Source: Phycisphaerae bacterium | Lineage (GTDB): Bacteria > Planctomycetota > Phycisphaerae > JAJVII01 | Direction: 5' to 3' | Assembly (NCBI GenBank): GCA_022072085.1 | Contig: JAJVII010000009.1 | Location: forward strand, 17,636-81,635 | DNA length: 64,000 bases | Shown: positions 16,257 to 24,995 of the stretch, one piece after another | Layout of the letters: each line of letters starts with the position of its first letter | How positions within the stretch are numbered: the first letter of the stretch is position 1 | Notes under the pieces: generated by a model | What the model saw: only the letters and a program-made list of their open reading frames with translations | What the model was told of the DNA's origin: nothing | Database searches by the model: none | Program-made: the position numbers and the translations under genes

Positions 16257-17422
16257 TACTTGACAAATGCTCCGTCACGCAGCGGGTTGCCATCACCATC
16301 AAGAGCCTGAACAACGACCTGTCCAAGCCGCAGACCACTGACAACTTCGACGTTATCCCGTCCCCGCAGCCCCAGGTCCACCTTCTGGAGTCGCGCCCGA
16401 CCCGCCTCACGCACGAACACGTGGGGCTTGCCGTCTTTCCAAACGATCATCCGCTGTGGGATTGCGAGCACACCATCTTTCCTGGCGGTCTGAATATGCA
16501 CCTCGGCCCGCTGGCCGACAGACCAGTTCTTCGGCAGATCCTTTACCTGCACGTCCACCAGGAACTCCCGCGTCTCACGGTCCGTCTGCTTCGCCAGGCG
16601 CGCGACCTGGCCGGAATAGGACTTCTCGGGTTCGGAACGGAATACAACCCGGGCTGTCTGGCCCACTGCCAAGGAGACGCTGGCTGACTCATCCACCCAC
16701 GCCGAGACCCACATCTCATTCAGGCACGCCAGATCCATGATCGCCGTGCCAGGCACCACGACATCGCCGACCTCGCGGTAGCGAACCAGCACCAGGCCGT
16801 TGCCGAAGGGGCTGGCCAGACGCGTGTCGGCCAGCCGTTCTTGGTGGTACTTGAGGGTCTGTTGCGACGCCGAAACCTGATGCTCGATCTCGGTCTTGGC
16901 CGCCTTGCCGCGGCCCATCTCGGCCACGGCGATATCGAGTCGCTCGCGGCTCCTGCTCATTTCGTCTGCCGCCGCCATTTTACTGTCGAACAACCGCTTG
17001 ACTCGCTCGTGGTCCATCATCGCCTGGGTCAGGACTGCCTCGGCCCGGGCGATGTCCGCCTGGGCGCGGACCAGAGAGGCCTTGGTGGCCTCCAGTGTGG
17101 CGGCCGCCATCTCCACCTGTTGGTGAAGTTCACCGTCGTCAAGCGTCGCCAGGAGCTGGTTCTCCGAGACGTTGTCGTTCTGGTCCACTTTCAGTGCGGC
17201 GATCTTGCCGGTAATCTTGGAACTGACCGTGACCTTGATTCTGGCCTCCAGCGCCCCAGTGCCCAGGACTTCAGCTTCCACCGTGGCGACCTTCACCTCG
17301 AACGCATCCACGGCCACAGGCTTGAACCGCACGAAGTAGACTACAACTCCGGCGACCAAGACCAGCGCTACGATCTTCCAGGAAGCTTTGACAACACGTC
17401 GCAAAGTCACGCCCATGCGCAT
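16256..17422 (-). CDS. HlyD-family membrane fusion protein
   Basis: 388 residues. A single N-terminal membrane anchor (WKIVALVLVAGVVVYFVRF) is followed by a lipoyl-like half (VEAEVLGTGALEARIKVTVS), a long coiled-coil hairpin (about 80-180, rich in Ala, Glu and Arg) and the second lipoyl and beta-barrel part (VVVPGTAIMDLACLNEMWVS). A C-terminal membrane-proximal domain has VFVREAGRARLQKVDLG. The start at 17422 leaves 13 bp to the upstream DUF6448 gene. It is the periplasmic adaptor of the exporter encoded with it. Confidence 0.92.
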   Translation of the reverse strand: MRMGVTLRRVVKASWKIVALVLVAGVVVYFVRFKPVAVDAFEVKVATVEAEVLGTGALEARIKVTVSSKITGKIAALKVDQNDNVSENQLLATLDDGELHQQVEMAAATLEATKASLVRAQADIARAEAVLTQAMMDHERVKRLFDSKMAAADEMSRSRERLDIAVAEMGRGKAAKTEIEHQVSASQQTLKYHQERLADTRLASPFGNGLVLVRYREVGDVVVPGTAIMDLACLNEMWVSAWVDESASVSLAVGQTARVVFRSEPEKSYSGQVARLAKQTDRETREFLVDVQVKDLPKNWSVGQRAEVHIQTARKDGVLAIPQRMIVWKDGKPHVFVREAGRARLQKVDLGLRGRDNVEVVSGLRLGQVVVQALDGDGNPLRDGAFVK

Positions 17423-17435
17423 GGATTCATACTCC

Positions 17436-18119
17436 TCAAGGGTGGTGCTCGCTCGCCTCCGCGGGGGCTTTGGCGGGCTCTTCATGTTGGTGCGCCGACG
17501 GGGCCGTGGCGTTTCCCTCCTCGCCATGGTTGTGGGCACTGCCCTTGGCGTCAGCGAAGATGCGTTCGACGTAGTGGACGAACTCCACGTAGGCGGCCAC
17601 GAACTTGCGGCCCGCCTCCACGCTCTCGTCCGCATGCTTCTTGGCCTCGGCGACCTTGGCAAATCGCTCCTTGATCCCCGCGACCACTGCGTCACTGGCC
17701 GCCTTGGCCAGATCGTCCACCTTGCCCGTCTCCAACGCCTTGTCCGACTCGGCTACGCCAGGCTCCATCTCGGTTCCGGCGGGCTTCAAGCCGGTATACG
17801 GCGCCCCTTCGCCCGCACGGTGAATCCGGACCAACGTCTCAAAGAAATACATGTCGGCCAGTTCCTTCGCCTCCGGCCCCTTGGCGCGAACCACCAGCGT
17901 CTTCTTGAATGCCTCCTTGATATCCGCCTCGTTCTCCGCCTTGACCCACTTGAGCACCGGTGTCACGTCGCCCTTCTCAAGGGCTGCCTTCGCAGTCGCC
18001 ACGACCGGCCCATCCATCGTATCGCAGTGGGCATAGGCCTGACTGGCTGCGAATAAGCCAAGGGCAAGGACGAGCGCGCTGGCGGCAAGGGGCCTGAATG
18101 GATTGACGGACGCGTTCAT
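17436..18119 (-). CDS. Secreted DUF6448-family protein with His-rich tail
   Basis: 227 residues. The signal peptide (ASALVLALGLFAASQAYA) ends before HCDTMDGPVV, the family's N-terminal signature. The body is helical. The last ~35 residues are rich in His and Glu (HNHGEEG, HQHEEPAK, EHHP), suggesting metal binding in the periplasm. It begins the exporter operon and is followed 13 bp later by the HlyD gene, so a link to metal or stress export is plausible. The family has no known reaction. Confidence 0.85.
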   Translation of the reverse strand: MNASVNPFRPLAASALVLALGLFAASQAYAHCDTMDGPVVATAKAALEKGDVTPVLKWVKAENEADIKEAFKKTLVVRAKGPEAKELADMYFFETLVRIHRAGEGAPYTGLKPAGTEMEPGVAESDKALETGKVDDLAKAASDAVVAGIKERFAKVAEAKKHADESVEAGRKFVAAYVEFVHYVERIFADAKGSAHNHGEEGNATAPSAHQHEEPAKAPAEASEHHP

Positions 18120-18167
18120 CGGGGCTCTCCTGTCGTTGGGCAGCCGAAGCTGCGGCGCAAGGTTCCT

Positions 18168-18767
18168 CTAGTTACGTCGAATAGCCTTCAGAAAGAGCTG
18201 CCACGTCTCTCGGGCCTGACGGGTCACATCGAACTCACCATCGCTCATGTGCCACAGGATTGCAGCGGGCTGGACCAGGCCCAGGAACATCAATGCCCCG
18301 CTTCCAGGCTCGAAGTCCCTGTCGAGCTGACCCGCTTGCTGGCCCTGGCGGATGATCGCAGCCACCTTCCCCAGGTAAGCCTCGATGCCCCGATACATGC
18401 GGGCCCGTCGCTGTGGTTGTCCGCTGTAAAAGTCCTCCGAGAAGACAATCCGTGGGATGCCCTCGTTGTCTCGGATCAACTTGATATGGCGCATCAGCAA
18501 CCGATAGAGTCGGTCGATGGCATCATCCGTCTCCTCGCAGACCGCAGCCACGTTGGCCCGGAGCCTGGAGCCCACCAGGGCCAGAGCGGCGTCCAGCACC
18601 TCGTCCTTGTTTTTGAAGTGCCGGTAGACGGCGGTTGCACCGAATCCGACCCGGCGAGCGATGGCGGCCATGCTCAGGCCTCGCAAGCCGTGGCTGGCTG
18701 CCAGACTCAGCACCGCCTGGGCGATCTGCTCCTTGCGAACTTGCGTCTGTTGTTTCTCCGTGGGCAT
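18168..18767 (-). CDS. TetR-family repressor
   Basis: 199 residues. The ATG at 18767 (MPTEKQQ) has GGAG nine bases upstream; an ATG five codons earlier lacks one. The N-terminal helix-turn-helix reads LSMAAIARRVGFGATAVYRHF (21 residues split as MAAIARRVGF and GATAVYRHF). The C-terminal domain is helical and not specific. It is co-directional with the exporter operon, 48 bp upstream of the DUF6448 gene, and probably represses it. Confidence 0.92.
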   Translation of the reverse strand: MPTEKQQTQVRKEQIAQAVLSLAASHGLRGLSMAAIARRVGFGATAVYRHFKNKDEVLDAALALVGSRLRANVAAVCEETDDAIDRLYRLLMRHIKLIRDNEGIPRIVFSEDFYSGQPQRRARMYRGIEAYLGKVAAIIRQGQQAGQLDRDFEPGSGALMFLGLVQPAAILWHMSDGEFDVTRQARETWQLFLKAIRRN

Positions 18768-18784
18768 CGCAAGCCGCTCCATTG

Positions 18785-18798
18785 TAAATGCTCGTTCA
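18785..18798. promoter_or_regulatory. Possible TetR operator
   Basis: TAAATGCTCGTTCA is an imperfect inverted repeat (TAAATG / CGTTCA) of the kind bound by TetR-family dimers. It lies a few bases upstream of the TetR reading frame, so autoregulation is possible. The remaining 18799-19101 between this gene and the NO reductase has short runs such as GATAATCTCGTTTTATCC but no gene I can support. Confidence 0.35.
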
Positions 18799-19101
18799 CA
18801 TCGTAGGCAAACTGGCGACGGATGTCAACCCAACCTGGATAATCTCGTTTTATCCGAGCGGACTGGTCTTTTGCAGTGTTTGGCGAGAGTATTTGGCGCT
18901 CCGGAGGGCGTCGCCAACTTGAGCGTGGTCTGGCTTCGATGTAGTGGTAAGTTAAGCGCTGTTCACATAATGCCGGCGGACATTGTCAGGCGGCAAGTGG
19001 GTACCTCGCACTGCCTAGCCCCGGCTGGGAAGTCGCCGGTAACCAGCGCAGCCGAGGCGGAACCGCGAGGGCTTACGCGACAGTACGTTTGGCGTTGAGT
19101 T

Positions 19102-21417
19102 TCAGCTGGGTTGCCCAACAGGCGGTCGTCGGGACCGTCGTAGCCAGACTCGCATCGTGGCGATGAATAGCGGGAGTGCGCCAAAGACGATGAAGATGGC
19201 GTCGGCCGGCAACCGGGCCCATTCCAGCCAACGCGTCAGCGGCTGCGTGGCAAACTCCCGGCTCCTGGCGTGCCAGTAGCCGTTGTTGGTCACATCCAGG
19301 AACTGGAGAACGCCGATGGGGAAGAGGTTGAGCAGGACCATGAGGCCCAGGCCGATATTGAGGCCCCAGAATGAAACACGAATGTACTTCTCGGTCTTTC
19401 GCCAGTCGTCGTCGGTGGATACCTGGCGCAGGGCAAAGACCAGCATGGCGATGGCCAGCATGCCGAATACGCCCATCAGGGCCGCATGGCCGTGGTTGAC
19501 GGTCAGATTCGTGCCCGCCTCGTAGTAGCTGACGATCGGCAAGTTGATCAGGAACCCGAATATGCCAGCCCCGATGAAGTTCCACACGCCGACGGCGATC
19601 AGGAAATAGAACGTCCACTTGTGCGGCAGATTGACCGGCCGGCCGCAAACGTCGCAGTTGGACGAAGTCAGCCGAACGAAATCCGCGGCATCCAGGGTGA
19701 GCAGGACCAGTGGGACGGGCTCCATGGCGGAGAAGACCGCCGACAGGGCCATGGAGATGGAACTCTGACCGGTCCAGTACCAATGGTGCCCGGTCCCGAT
19801 GATTCCGCTGCCGAGGAACAGGATGGCGTCGATGTAAATCACCCGTGTGGCTGTCTGCCGCGTCACCAGGCCAAGCTTGAAGAAGGTGACCGCCACCATG
19901 ACGGTGGCGAACAACTCGAAGAAGCCCTCGACCCACAGGTGGATGATCCAGAACCGCCAGGTGTCCACGATGGTGAAATTCGTGGAGCTGCCGAAGAACA
20001 GCGCCGGCAGGTAGAACAACGGGATGGTCGCTGCCGTCAGCAGGAACAACTTGGGCAACTTCCCAAGTTTTGCATCCCGCCGAGCCGGGCCCACTCCGCG
20101 GACAAGCAGAATGGTCCAGCCGACCAGGCCAATGACCAGGAGAATCTGCCACGCCCGTCCGATCTCCAGGTATTCCCAACCCTGGTTGCCAAACCAGAAC
20201 CACAACCGGTCGAGCCACTGGCGAGTGCCGAGCACCTCCCCCAGCAAACTTCCGGCAATAACGAGGACCAGTGCGCCGAAGAGGATATTGATCGCGGTCT
20301 TCTGGCCGCGCGGTTCGGCCTGGCCGAAGGCGGAGGCCATGAACAGCCCGCCGGCCACAAAGGCGGTGGCGATCCACAGGATGGCCAGCTGCAGATGCCA
20401 GGTGCGCAGAATGGTGACGGGGAAGAGCTGGGCCAGATCGAACCCGTAGAAGTTGCCCGGCTCGGCCTTGAAGTGGGCCATCGCACCACCCACAAGGACC
20501 TGAACCAGCAGAAGGGCTGGAACAACAGCAAAGAACTTGAGCGTCGCACGCTGGCTGGCAGTGGTCGCACCGGGCAGGAGTTGCGGGTGGACATGGCGCT
20601 GATGGCCCTTCCAGCCGAGATAGCTGAATCGTCCAAAGGCGAACAGCACCGCCGCTATCCCGGCCAGCAAGGCGATCAGACTCAGGGCGCTCCACAGCAG
20701 GATGCCTCCGGTTGGGCCATTTCCCACTGCCGGATCGTACGGGAAATTGATGGTGTAGGAATGCGATTGGCCGGGGGCATGGGCTGCCGACGCCCACGCC
20801 GTCCACGCGAAGAATGCCGTCAGTTGACGGATTTCCTCGGGATCGCTGACGGTCTTCGCCGGCAGGCCCGGCACCGAGTCCGCGCGGCCAAAGAATGACT
20901 TCCACTGTTCGACTTGGCGGTCGAATGACTCCGCCTCGGCCCGGGTGAACCGTAGCGTGCCAGTGGTTGGATCGAATCGGTTATCGGCCAGCACACGGGC
21001 AACTTCCGCTTGCAGATCGGCCCGTTCAGCTGTCGTCAATTCCTCTGGCAAACGTTGGTTACGCTCCCGGGCCAACGTATCTCGGCAGTCCAGGGCAAGC
21101 TGATGCAGGTAGCTTGCCGTATAGTCGGGGCCCAGCAACCCGCCGTGGCCCCATACGGTGCCCGTCTCCATCAATCCGTGTTTGAGGAATACCTCCTGGC
21201 CGGCGCGGACGTCTCCGCCGGTGAAGACCGTCTGACCCGACGGATTGACTACCTTCGCCGGAATCGGCGGGGCGATTCGATAGCTGTCGGAGGCAATCCA
21301 AAAGAGCACGGCAAAACCGACCAGCAGTATCAGCAGGATGCCGTACCGCCACCAGGGCGAGAGATCGCTTTCAAGCTCCGGCTGCGCCTCGGCCGTGTTG
21401 TCTCCTGCGGTCGTCAT
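19102..21417 (-). CDS. norZ: Quinol-dependent nitric oxide reductase (qNOR)
   Basis: 771 residues, normal length for single-subunit qNOR. An N-terminal membrane helix and a periplasmic cytochrome-c-like domain without a CxxCH motif (so no haem c) precede the NorB-like 12-helix core. Haem and FeB ligand regions are visible: LRTWHLQLAIL, IHLWVEGFFELF, GTGHHWYWTG and NHGHAALMGVFGMLA. It reduces 2 NO to N2O with electrons from quinol at the membrane. The ATG at 21417 has GGAG upstream. A CDVCG motif (around residue 585) is a loop feature. It is transcribed in the same direction as the TetR gene but separated from it by 334 bp. Confidence 0.95.
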   Translation of the reverse strand: MTTAGDNTAEAQPELESDLSPWWRYGILLILLVGFAVLFWIASDSYRIAPPIPAKVVNPSGQTVFTGGDVRAGQEVFLKHGLMETGTVWGHGGLLGPDYTASYLHQLALDCRDTLARERNQRLPEELTTAERADLQAEVARVLADNRFDPTTGTLRFTRAEAESFDRQVEQWKSFFGRADSVPGLPAKTVSDPEEIRQLTAFFAWTAWASAAHAPGQSHSYTINFPYDPAVGNGPTGGILLWSALSLIALLAGIAAVLFAFGRFSYLGWKGHQRHVHPQLLPGATTASQRATLKFFAVVPALLLVQVLVGGAMAHFKAEPGNFYGFDLAQLFPVTILRTWHLQLAILWIATAFVAGGLFMASAFGQAEPRGQKTAINILFGALVLVIAGSLLGEVLGTRQWLDRLWFWFGNQGWEYLEIGRAWQILLVIGLVGWTILLVRGVGPARRDAKLGKLPKLFLLTAATIPLFYLPALFFGSSTNFTIVDTWRFWIIHLWVEGFFELFATVMVAVTFFKLGLVTRQTATRVIYIDAILFLGSGIIGTGHHWYWTGQSSISMALSAVFSAMEPVPLVLLTLDAADFVRLTSSNCDVCGRPVNLPHKWTFYFLIAVGVWNFIGAGIFGFLINLPIVSYYEAGTNLTVNHGHAALMGVFGMLAIAMLVFALRQVSTDDDWRKTEKYIRVSFWGLNIGLGLMVLLNLFPIGVLQFLDVTNNGYWHARSREFATQPLTRWLEWARLPADAIFIVFGALPLFIATMRVWLRRSRRPPVGQPS

Positions 21418-21654
21418 TTACGCGCTCCGTCGAACGGGTCCACGATCAAGCGGGCAAGACGCCTGTGACCAACGCAATTCTACACATCCGTAATCAAGAC
21501 CAAAACTCCGTTCTCAAACCAAGAGCCAAATCGCCGACTTCTCCAGGAGTTATCGTATCTGCCAGCCGTTCCGGGAAGTTGATGGACACCGCGACGGAGA
21601 TCCATTCGGTGCGTGGCTGCGGCGATGAATTCCACAGGAGGGCGGAGATCATCA

Positions 21655-22800
21655 ACGATAGATGAACAGCGCGTAGTCGTCTGCGGTTTCGTGCTGGCCC
21701 GTGGCGCCCGGCACGACGCCCCAGCCGAGGAACTTGCCGGTGTAGACGGTGTACCAGTCTTCGTTGCCGGTGTCGGGCGGCACGGGGGGATCGGCCGCGC
21801 CGCTGCCGTAGCGGGTCACGCCGGAGACGCGGAGCGTGTCGTTGACGTAGCCCTGGAACGAGTTGCCGCGGACCTCCAGGCGGAGGTTGAACCAGCCGGT
21901 CGGCCAGGGGACGTTCGCCTGCTGGATCGTCTTGATCGGGCCGTCGTTGCACAACTCCAGGAAGCAGGTCGCGGTGGACGTGGCGCTGTCCAGGTGCAGG
22001 CGAAGCTGGACGCCGCGCGGATAGTCGCCGGCCCCGATCTTGTTCACCCGGCAGTAGAGGTAGAAGTCGTCCACACCGTTCTTGCCGCCCTCGACATAGT
22101 AGTTGTTGAAGCACATCCGGTGCGTGTAGCTGCCGTCCAGGGCCAACTCGGCGGTCGTAACCGCACTTATTGACGATGTACTCGCACCAGCCCGCCAGTC
22201 GGACGGAGTTGTCAAGCACCGTCGCCGGGTTGGCGTTCCAGTTGAACCAGCGCTTCTCCCGCGGCCCGTCCTTCTGGTTCAAGTCATCGGTGAAGATTTC
22301 GGCCAGGGCCTGGGCGTCCTGCCAGGTGAGCATCTTGCCGCCAGTGCCGTCGTCGGCGTAGGTCAGCCGCTGGCCGAAGGCGGTCGGGGCATCGACAAGC
22401 ACCCACTTCTTCATGGCCTCGACCCACCGGAGCAACTGGTTCGTCGCCGTGCCCGCGGGCATACCGTCGCTGAGGAACCGGACGATGGCCCACTTCTCGC
22501 CGGTTCCGCTTTCCTTCCACAGGATCGTCGCCGGGCCAGTCGCGGCGGACTGGAGGCAGGTCCTGTAGCCGGGCTTTACGTCAGCAAACCCGTGCAGTGT
22601 GGCGTCCAACAGTTCCGCCGTCTGCGCCCATTCGAACCTGGCCCGTCCCTCGGCCATCACGATCAGTTCGGCCGGCGTCAGCGGGCCGGGGTTGAGGCCG
22701 CAGATCCCGGCACATTCGAGGACGAGTTGCCAGGCCCGCTCCTCGGAGAATTCCTGCCGGCCGTCGCGTCCGCCAGAAGCCGGTTGGCGATCTGCCTGGA
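21655..22800 (-). pseudogene. Decayed phage tail fragment (chaperone-to-fibre fusion)
   Basis: The 3' ~900 bp encodes the same distal tail protein as 41141-42469: the last ~155 residues differ at about seven positions. A single extra G near 22153 (GGCGGTCG against GGCGTCG in the prophage) breaks the frame after VNKCGYD. Upstream of HGFADVKPG the frame switches abruptly to a homologue of the tail-chaperone extension at 46762-47172 (LECAGICGLNPGPLTPAELI). The intervening genes are missing, so an internal deletion joined the two. It is clearly non-functional. Its right end abuts a truncated acetate kinase. Confidence 0.85.
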
Positions 22801-22811
22801 GCCCCGCCCGG

Positions 22812-23329
22812 AGGTCGCCGCGGTCGCAAGCGGCCGACCCATCGCAGTCAGCGGCGGCGTAACACCCCTGAAAGGTCTGCCCGGTGAAACCACCTGCGGC
22901 GAGATGGACCCGGGCATAATCCTCGACATAGCCCGGCAGGAGCACTGGGGGCCCGAGCAGATCGACCATGTGCTGACCCGCCGCAGCGGCCTGGTCGGCT
23001 TGACCGGCCGACGCCTCTCGCTCGCCCAGGTGTTGCGAAGCCAGGGCGAGCGATATCGGCTTGCCCGCGACGTGATGCGATATCGCATTCTGATGCTGGC
23101 CGGCGCGGGCTTGGCCGCCATGGGCGGCCTCGACGCGATCGTGTTCTCCGGGCGATACGCCCCGCTCGGCCGAACGCTCGGGCCTTGGATGCGCGAGCGG
23201 CTGACATTCACGGGCGGGCTCGACGGCCGGGGAATTCAGCTATACTATTGTCGCGAATCGCTGGACCGGATGCTCGCTGAGACGGCAGTGGCGCTGACCG
23301 AACCGGCGTTGCCCGCCGCGGAAGCATGA
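22812..23329 (+). pseudogene. ackA: Acetate kinase, N-terminally truncated
   Basis: The plus-strand frame reads VASGRPIAVSGGVTPLKGLP, then GEMDPGIILDIARQEH, GPEQIDHVLTRRSGLVGLTG and GGLDAIVFSGRYAPLG, which match the middle and C-terminal parts of acetate kinase (acetyl phosphate + ADP to acetate + ATP). The first ~220 residues, including the N-terminal ATPase lobe, are absent; the phage remnant takes their place. The usual GGIGENS-like C-terminal motif has become SGRYAPLGR. A functional enzyme is not expected. Confidence 0.8.
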
Positions 23330-23955
23330 CGGGTGATGGACGTATGACGATGATTTACGCTATGGCTTTGGCCGCTGTGGCCGTGGGCGCTATCACGGGC
23401 GCGCTGGTAGCCGGCCGCAAACACATGGATGGCATTGGCGTGCTAGTCCTGGCAGTAGCCACTGGGATCGGCGGCGGCACGCTGCGCGACATGCTACTTG
23501 GAACGCAGACATTCTGGGTTCACGATCAGACGTATCTGCTGGTGTCGGCGGGTGCCGGTCTGGCAACCATGTGGACCTCCCGGATCTGGCTGCGACTGTC
23601 GAAATCGTTGGTCGTCGCTGACGCCTTTGCCCTGGCCTTGTTCACGGGCATGGGAGCCGAGAAGGCGATCGATCTCCAGTTATCGTGGGCTCTGGTCGTG
23701 ACGATGGGCGTAATCACGGGCGTGGCTGGGGGAGTCATCCGCGACGTGCTGGCGGCCGAGGTGCCCTGCGTCTTCGTGAAAGGCGAATTCTACACGACAG
23801 CGGCTATCCTTGCCGTCCTGGTCATGCTCCTGCTGCACCAGACCGGGATCGGGAAGACTTTCAGCATCGTTGCCGGTGATCTGTTCTGCGTGGTAATCAG
23901 ACTGGCGGCCGTGCGATGGAAATGGACGCTTCCGGTGTTTCGCCTTCGGACCTGA
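23326..23955 (+). CDS. TRIC-type (UPF0126) cation channel
   Basis: 209 residues, six or seven membrane segments arranged as two UPF0126 repeats: VLAVATGIGGGTLRDMLLG in the first and MGVITGVAGGVIRDVLAAEVP in the second, both with the GGxxRD motif. Such bacterial TRIC homologues are trimeric monovalent cation channels. The ATG at 23326 overlaps the stop of the broken acetate kinase; an internal ATG at 23344 is an alternative. It is intact although its upstream neighbour is not. Confidence 0.92.
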   Translation: MTGDGRMTMIYAMALAAVAVGAITGALVAGRKHMDGIGVLVLAVATGIGGGTLRDMLLGTQTFWVHDQTYLLVSAGAGLATMWTSRIWLRLSKSLVVADAFALALFTGMGAEKAIDLQLSWALVVTMGVITGVAGGVIRDVLAAEVPCVFVKGEFYTTAAILAVLVMLLLHQTGIGKTFSIVAGDLFCVVIRLAAVRWKWTLPVFRLRT

Positions 23956-24168
23956 TGCACTCCTACATGTCGATCCATCACACTGGACGCGGCAAAGCCC
24001 GTCACTGTTGTCATCGCGGTGCTCGCGGCGATGGATCCTGGCACGACCGCATTCCACAGCTTGCAGGTTCCCCCTGACGCGTTGTAGCAGTCGGTCAGCC
24101 CATGCTTGACGCAAGACGCGGAGACCGTTCTCCAGGAACGCTCGCACATCGGAAAGTTGGCAGGCGTT

Positions 24169-24705
24169 CTAGACATCAACTGAGATGATGCCAGGCTCGA
24201 AGTTGAGGCAAATGGGCCGCTTGGGCAGACAGCCGAGCCTCCAGAGCACCCTCTCCTTGAAGCTCTGCCCCCGATCCCAAGCTCGGATAGCGCCCAATAG
24301 CTGCCCAACGTACGGACTTCTCTCGGCGTCGATGCGCGTCAGCACTCGGAGGCAGCCTTTCACGTTCCTTGCCATGAGTCGGGCAGTTGCCAAGTTGATC
24401 TGTAGATCGACAGAGGCTTCTGCCGCGATGGAAAGGCTGCCCGGCAGCAGGGCCAGTTCGTTGAAAACGCCGAGGGCTGCGTAAACGTTTCCCGAGCGAA
24501 GCAGGCAGACGCCAAATGCATTTCGGAGCCATGCGGGCGGCTTACGCACCCGGCTGAACAACGCGATTACTTCCGCATGTCGGCCATGAGCGACCAGTCG
24601 GCAAACGTCATCCAGCGAGGTCTCCGGGCCGGCGACCTGGGACGATCCTTGCCCGTCGGTTTGCAGGGGAGTCGGTCCGCTCGGATGAGGATCGCCACCG
24701 TGCAT
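24169..24705 (-). CDS. TPR-like helical protein, unknown
   Basis: 178 residues from the ATG at 24705. Repeated helix pairs (LVAHGRHAEVIALFSRVRKP, AFGVCLLRSGNVYAALGVFN, LATARLMARNVKGCLRVLTR) give a tetratricopeptide-like layout, so a protein-interaction role is likely. No catalytic motif or signal peptide is seen. It is the last gene of the polyamine run, 32 bp after the zinc-ribbon gene. A further 213 bp (23956-24168) to the convergent channel gene holds nothing I recognise. Confidence 0.7.
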   Translation of the reverse strand: MHGGDPHPSGPTPLQTDGQGSSQVAGPETSLDDVCRLVAHGRHAEVIALFSRVRKPPAWLRNAFGVCLLRSGNVYAALGVFNELALLPGSLSIAAEASVDLQINLATARLMARNVKGCLRVLTRIDAERSPYVGQLLGAIRAWDRGQSFKERVLWRLGCLPKRPICLNFEPGIISVDV

Positions 24706-24737
24706 AGTGCTGCACCAAATCGCCCCGCTCGGCCGAA

Positions 24738-24929
24738 TCAGCCGTCCAAGATTGCCAACACCCAGCGTCCACCCCGATGACCGTCTTCTTTCCAGCGCAG
24801 CGTGTACAAGCACGCGTCGCAGACGAACTCGTGACATTCCATCTGTTTCGTTCCCGGTATCCTCCGGCCACAACCTGGGCAGTTGTGCCATTCCTCCTGT
24901 GCTCGCCTCGTATGTCTCCTTCGGGACAT
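24738..24929 (-). CDS. Small zinc-ribbon-like protein
   Basis: 63 residues with CPGCGRR (C17, C20) and ECHEFVCDAC (C31, C36, C39), i.e. a likely zinc ribbon, followed by a basic and aromatic C-terminus (TLRWKEDGHRGGRW). It lies between the homospermidine synthase and the TPR-like gene on the same strand. No known family; probably a small regulatory or adaptor protein. Confidence 0.6.
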   Translation of the reverse strand: MSRRRHTRRAQEEWHNCPGCGRRIPGTKQMECHEFVCDACLYTLRWKEDGHRGGRWVLAILDG

Positions 24930-24995
24930 CTGCGCTTACCTCCGCGCGTTGAGTAGGGCGGCCGGCGGACCTCGCCCGCGGGCGGTCTTCCGTCG

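Noticed and set aside
19073..20905. Open frame overlapping the NO reductase gene on the minus strand
   Set aside because: Same strand but a different frame from qNOR; its sequence is Arg/Pro/Gly-rich and has no domain, while the qNOR frame holds all ligand motifs.
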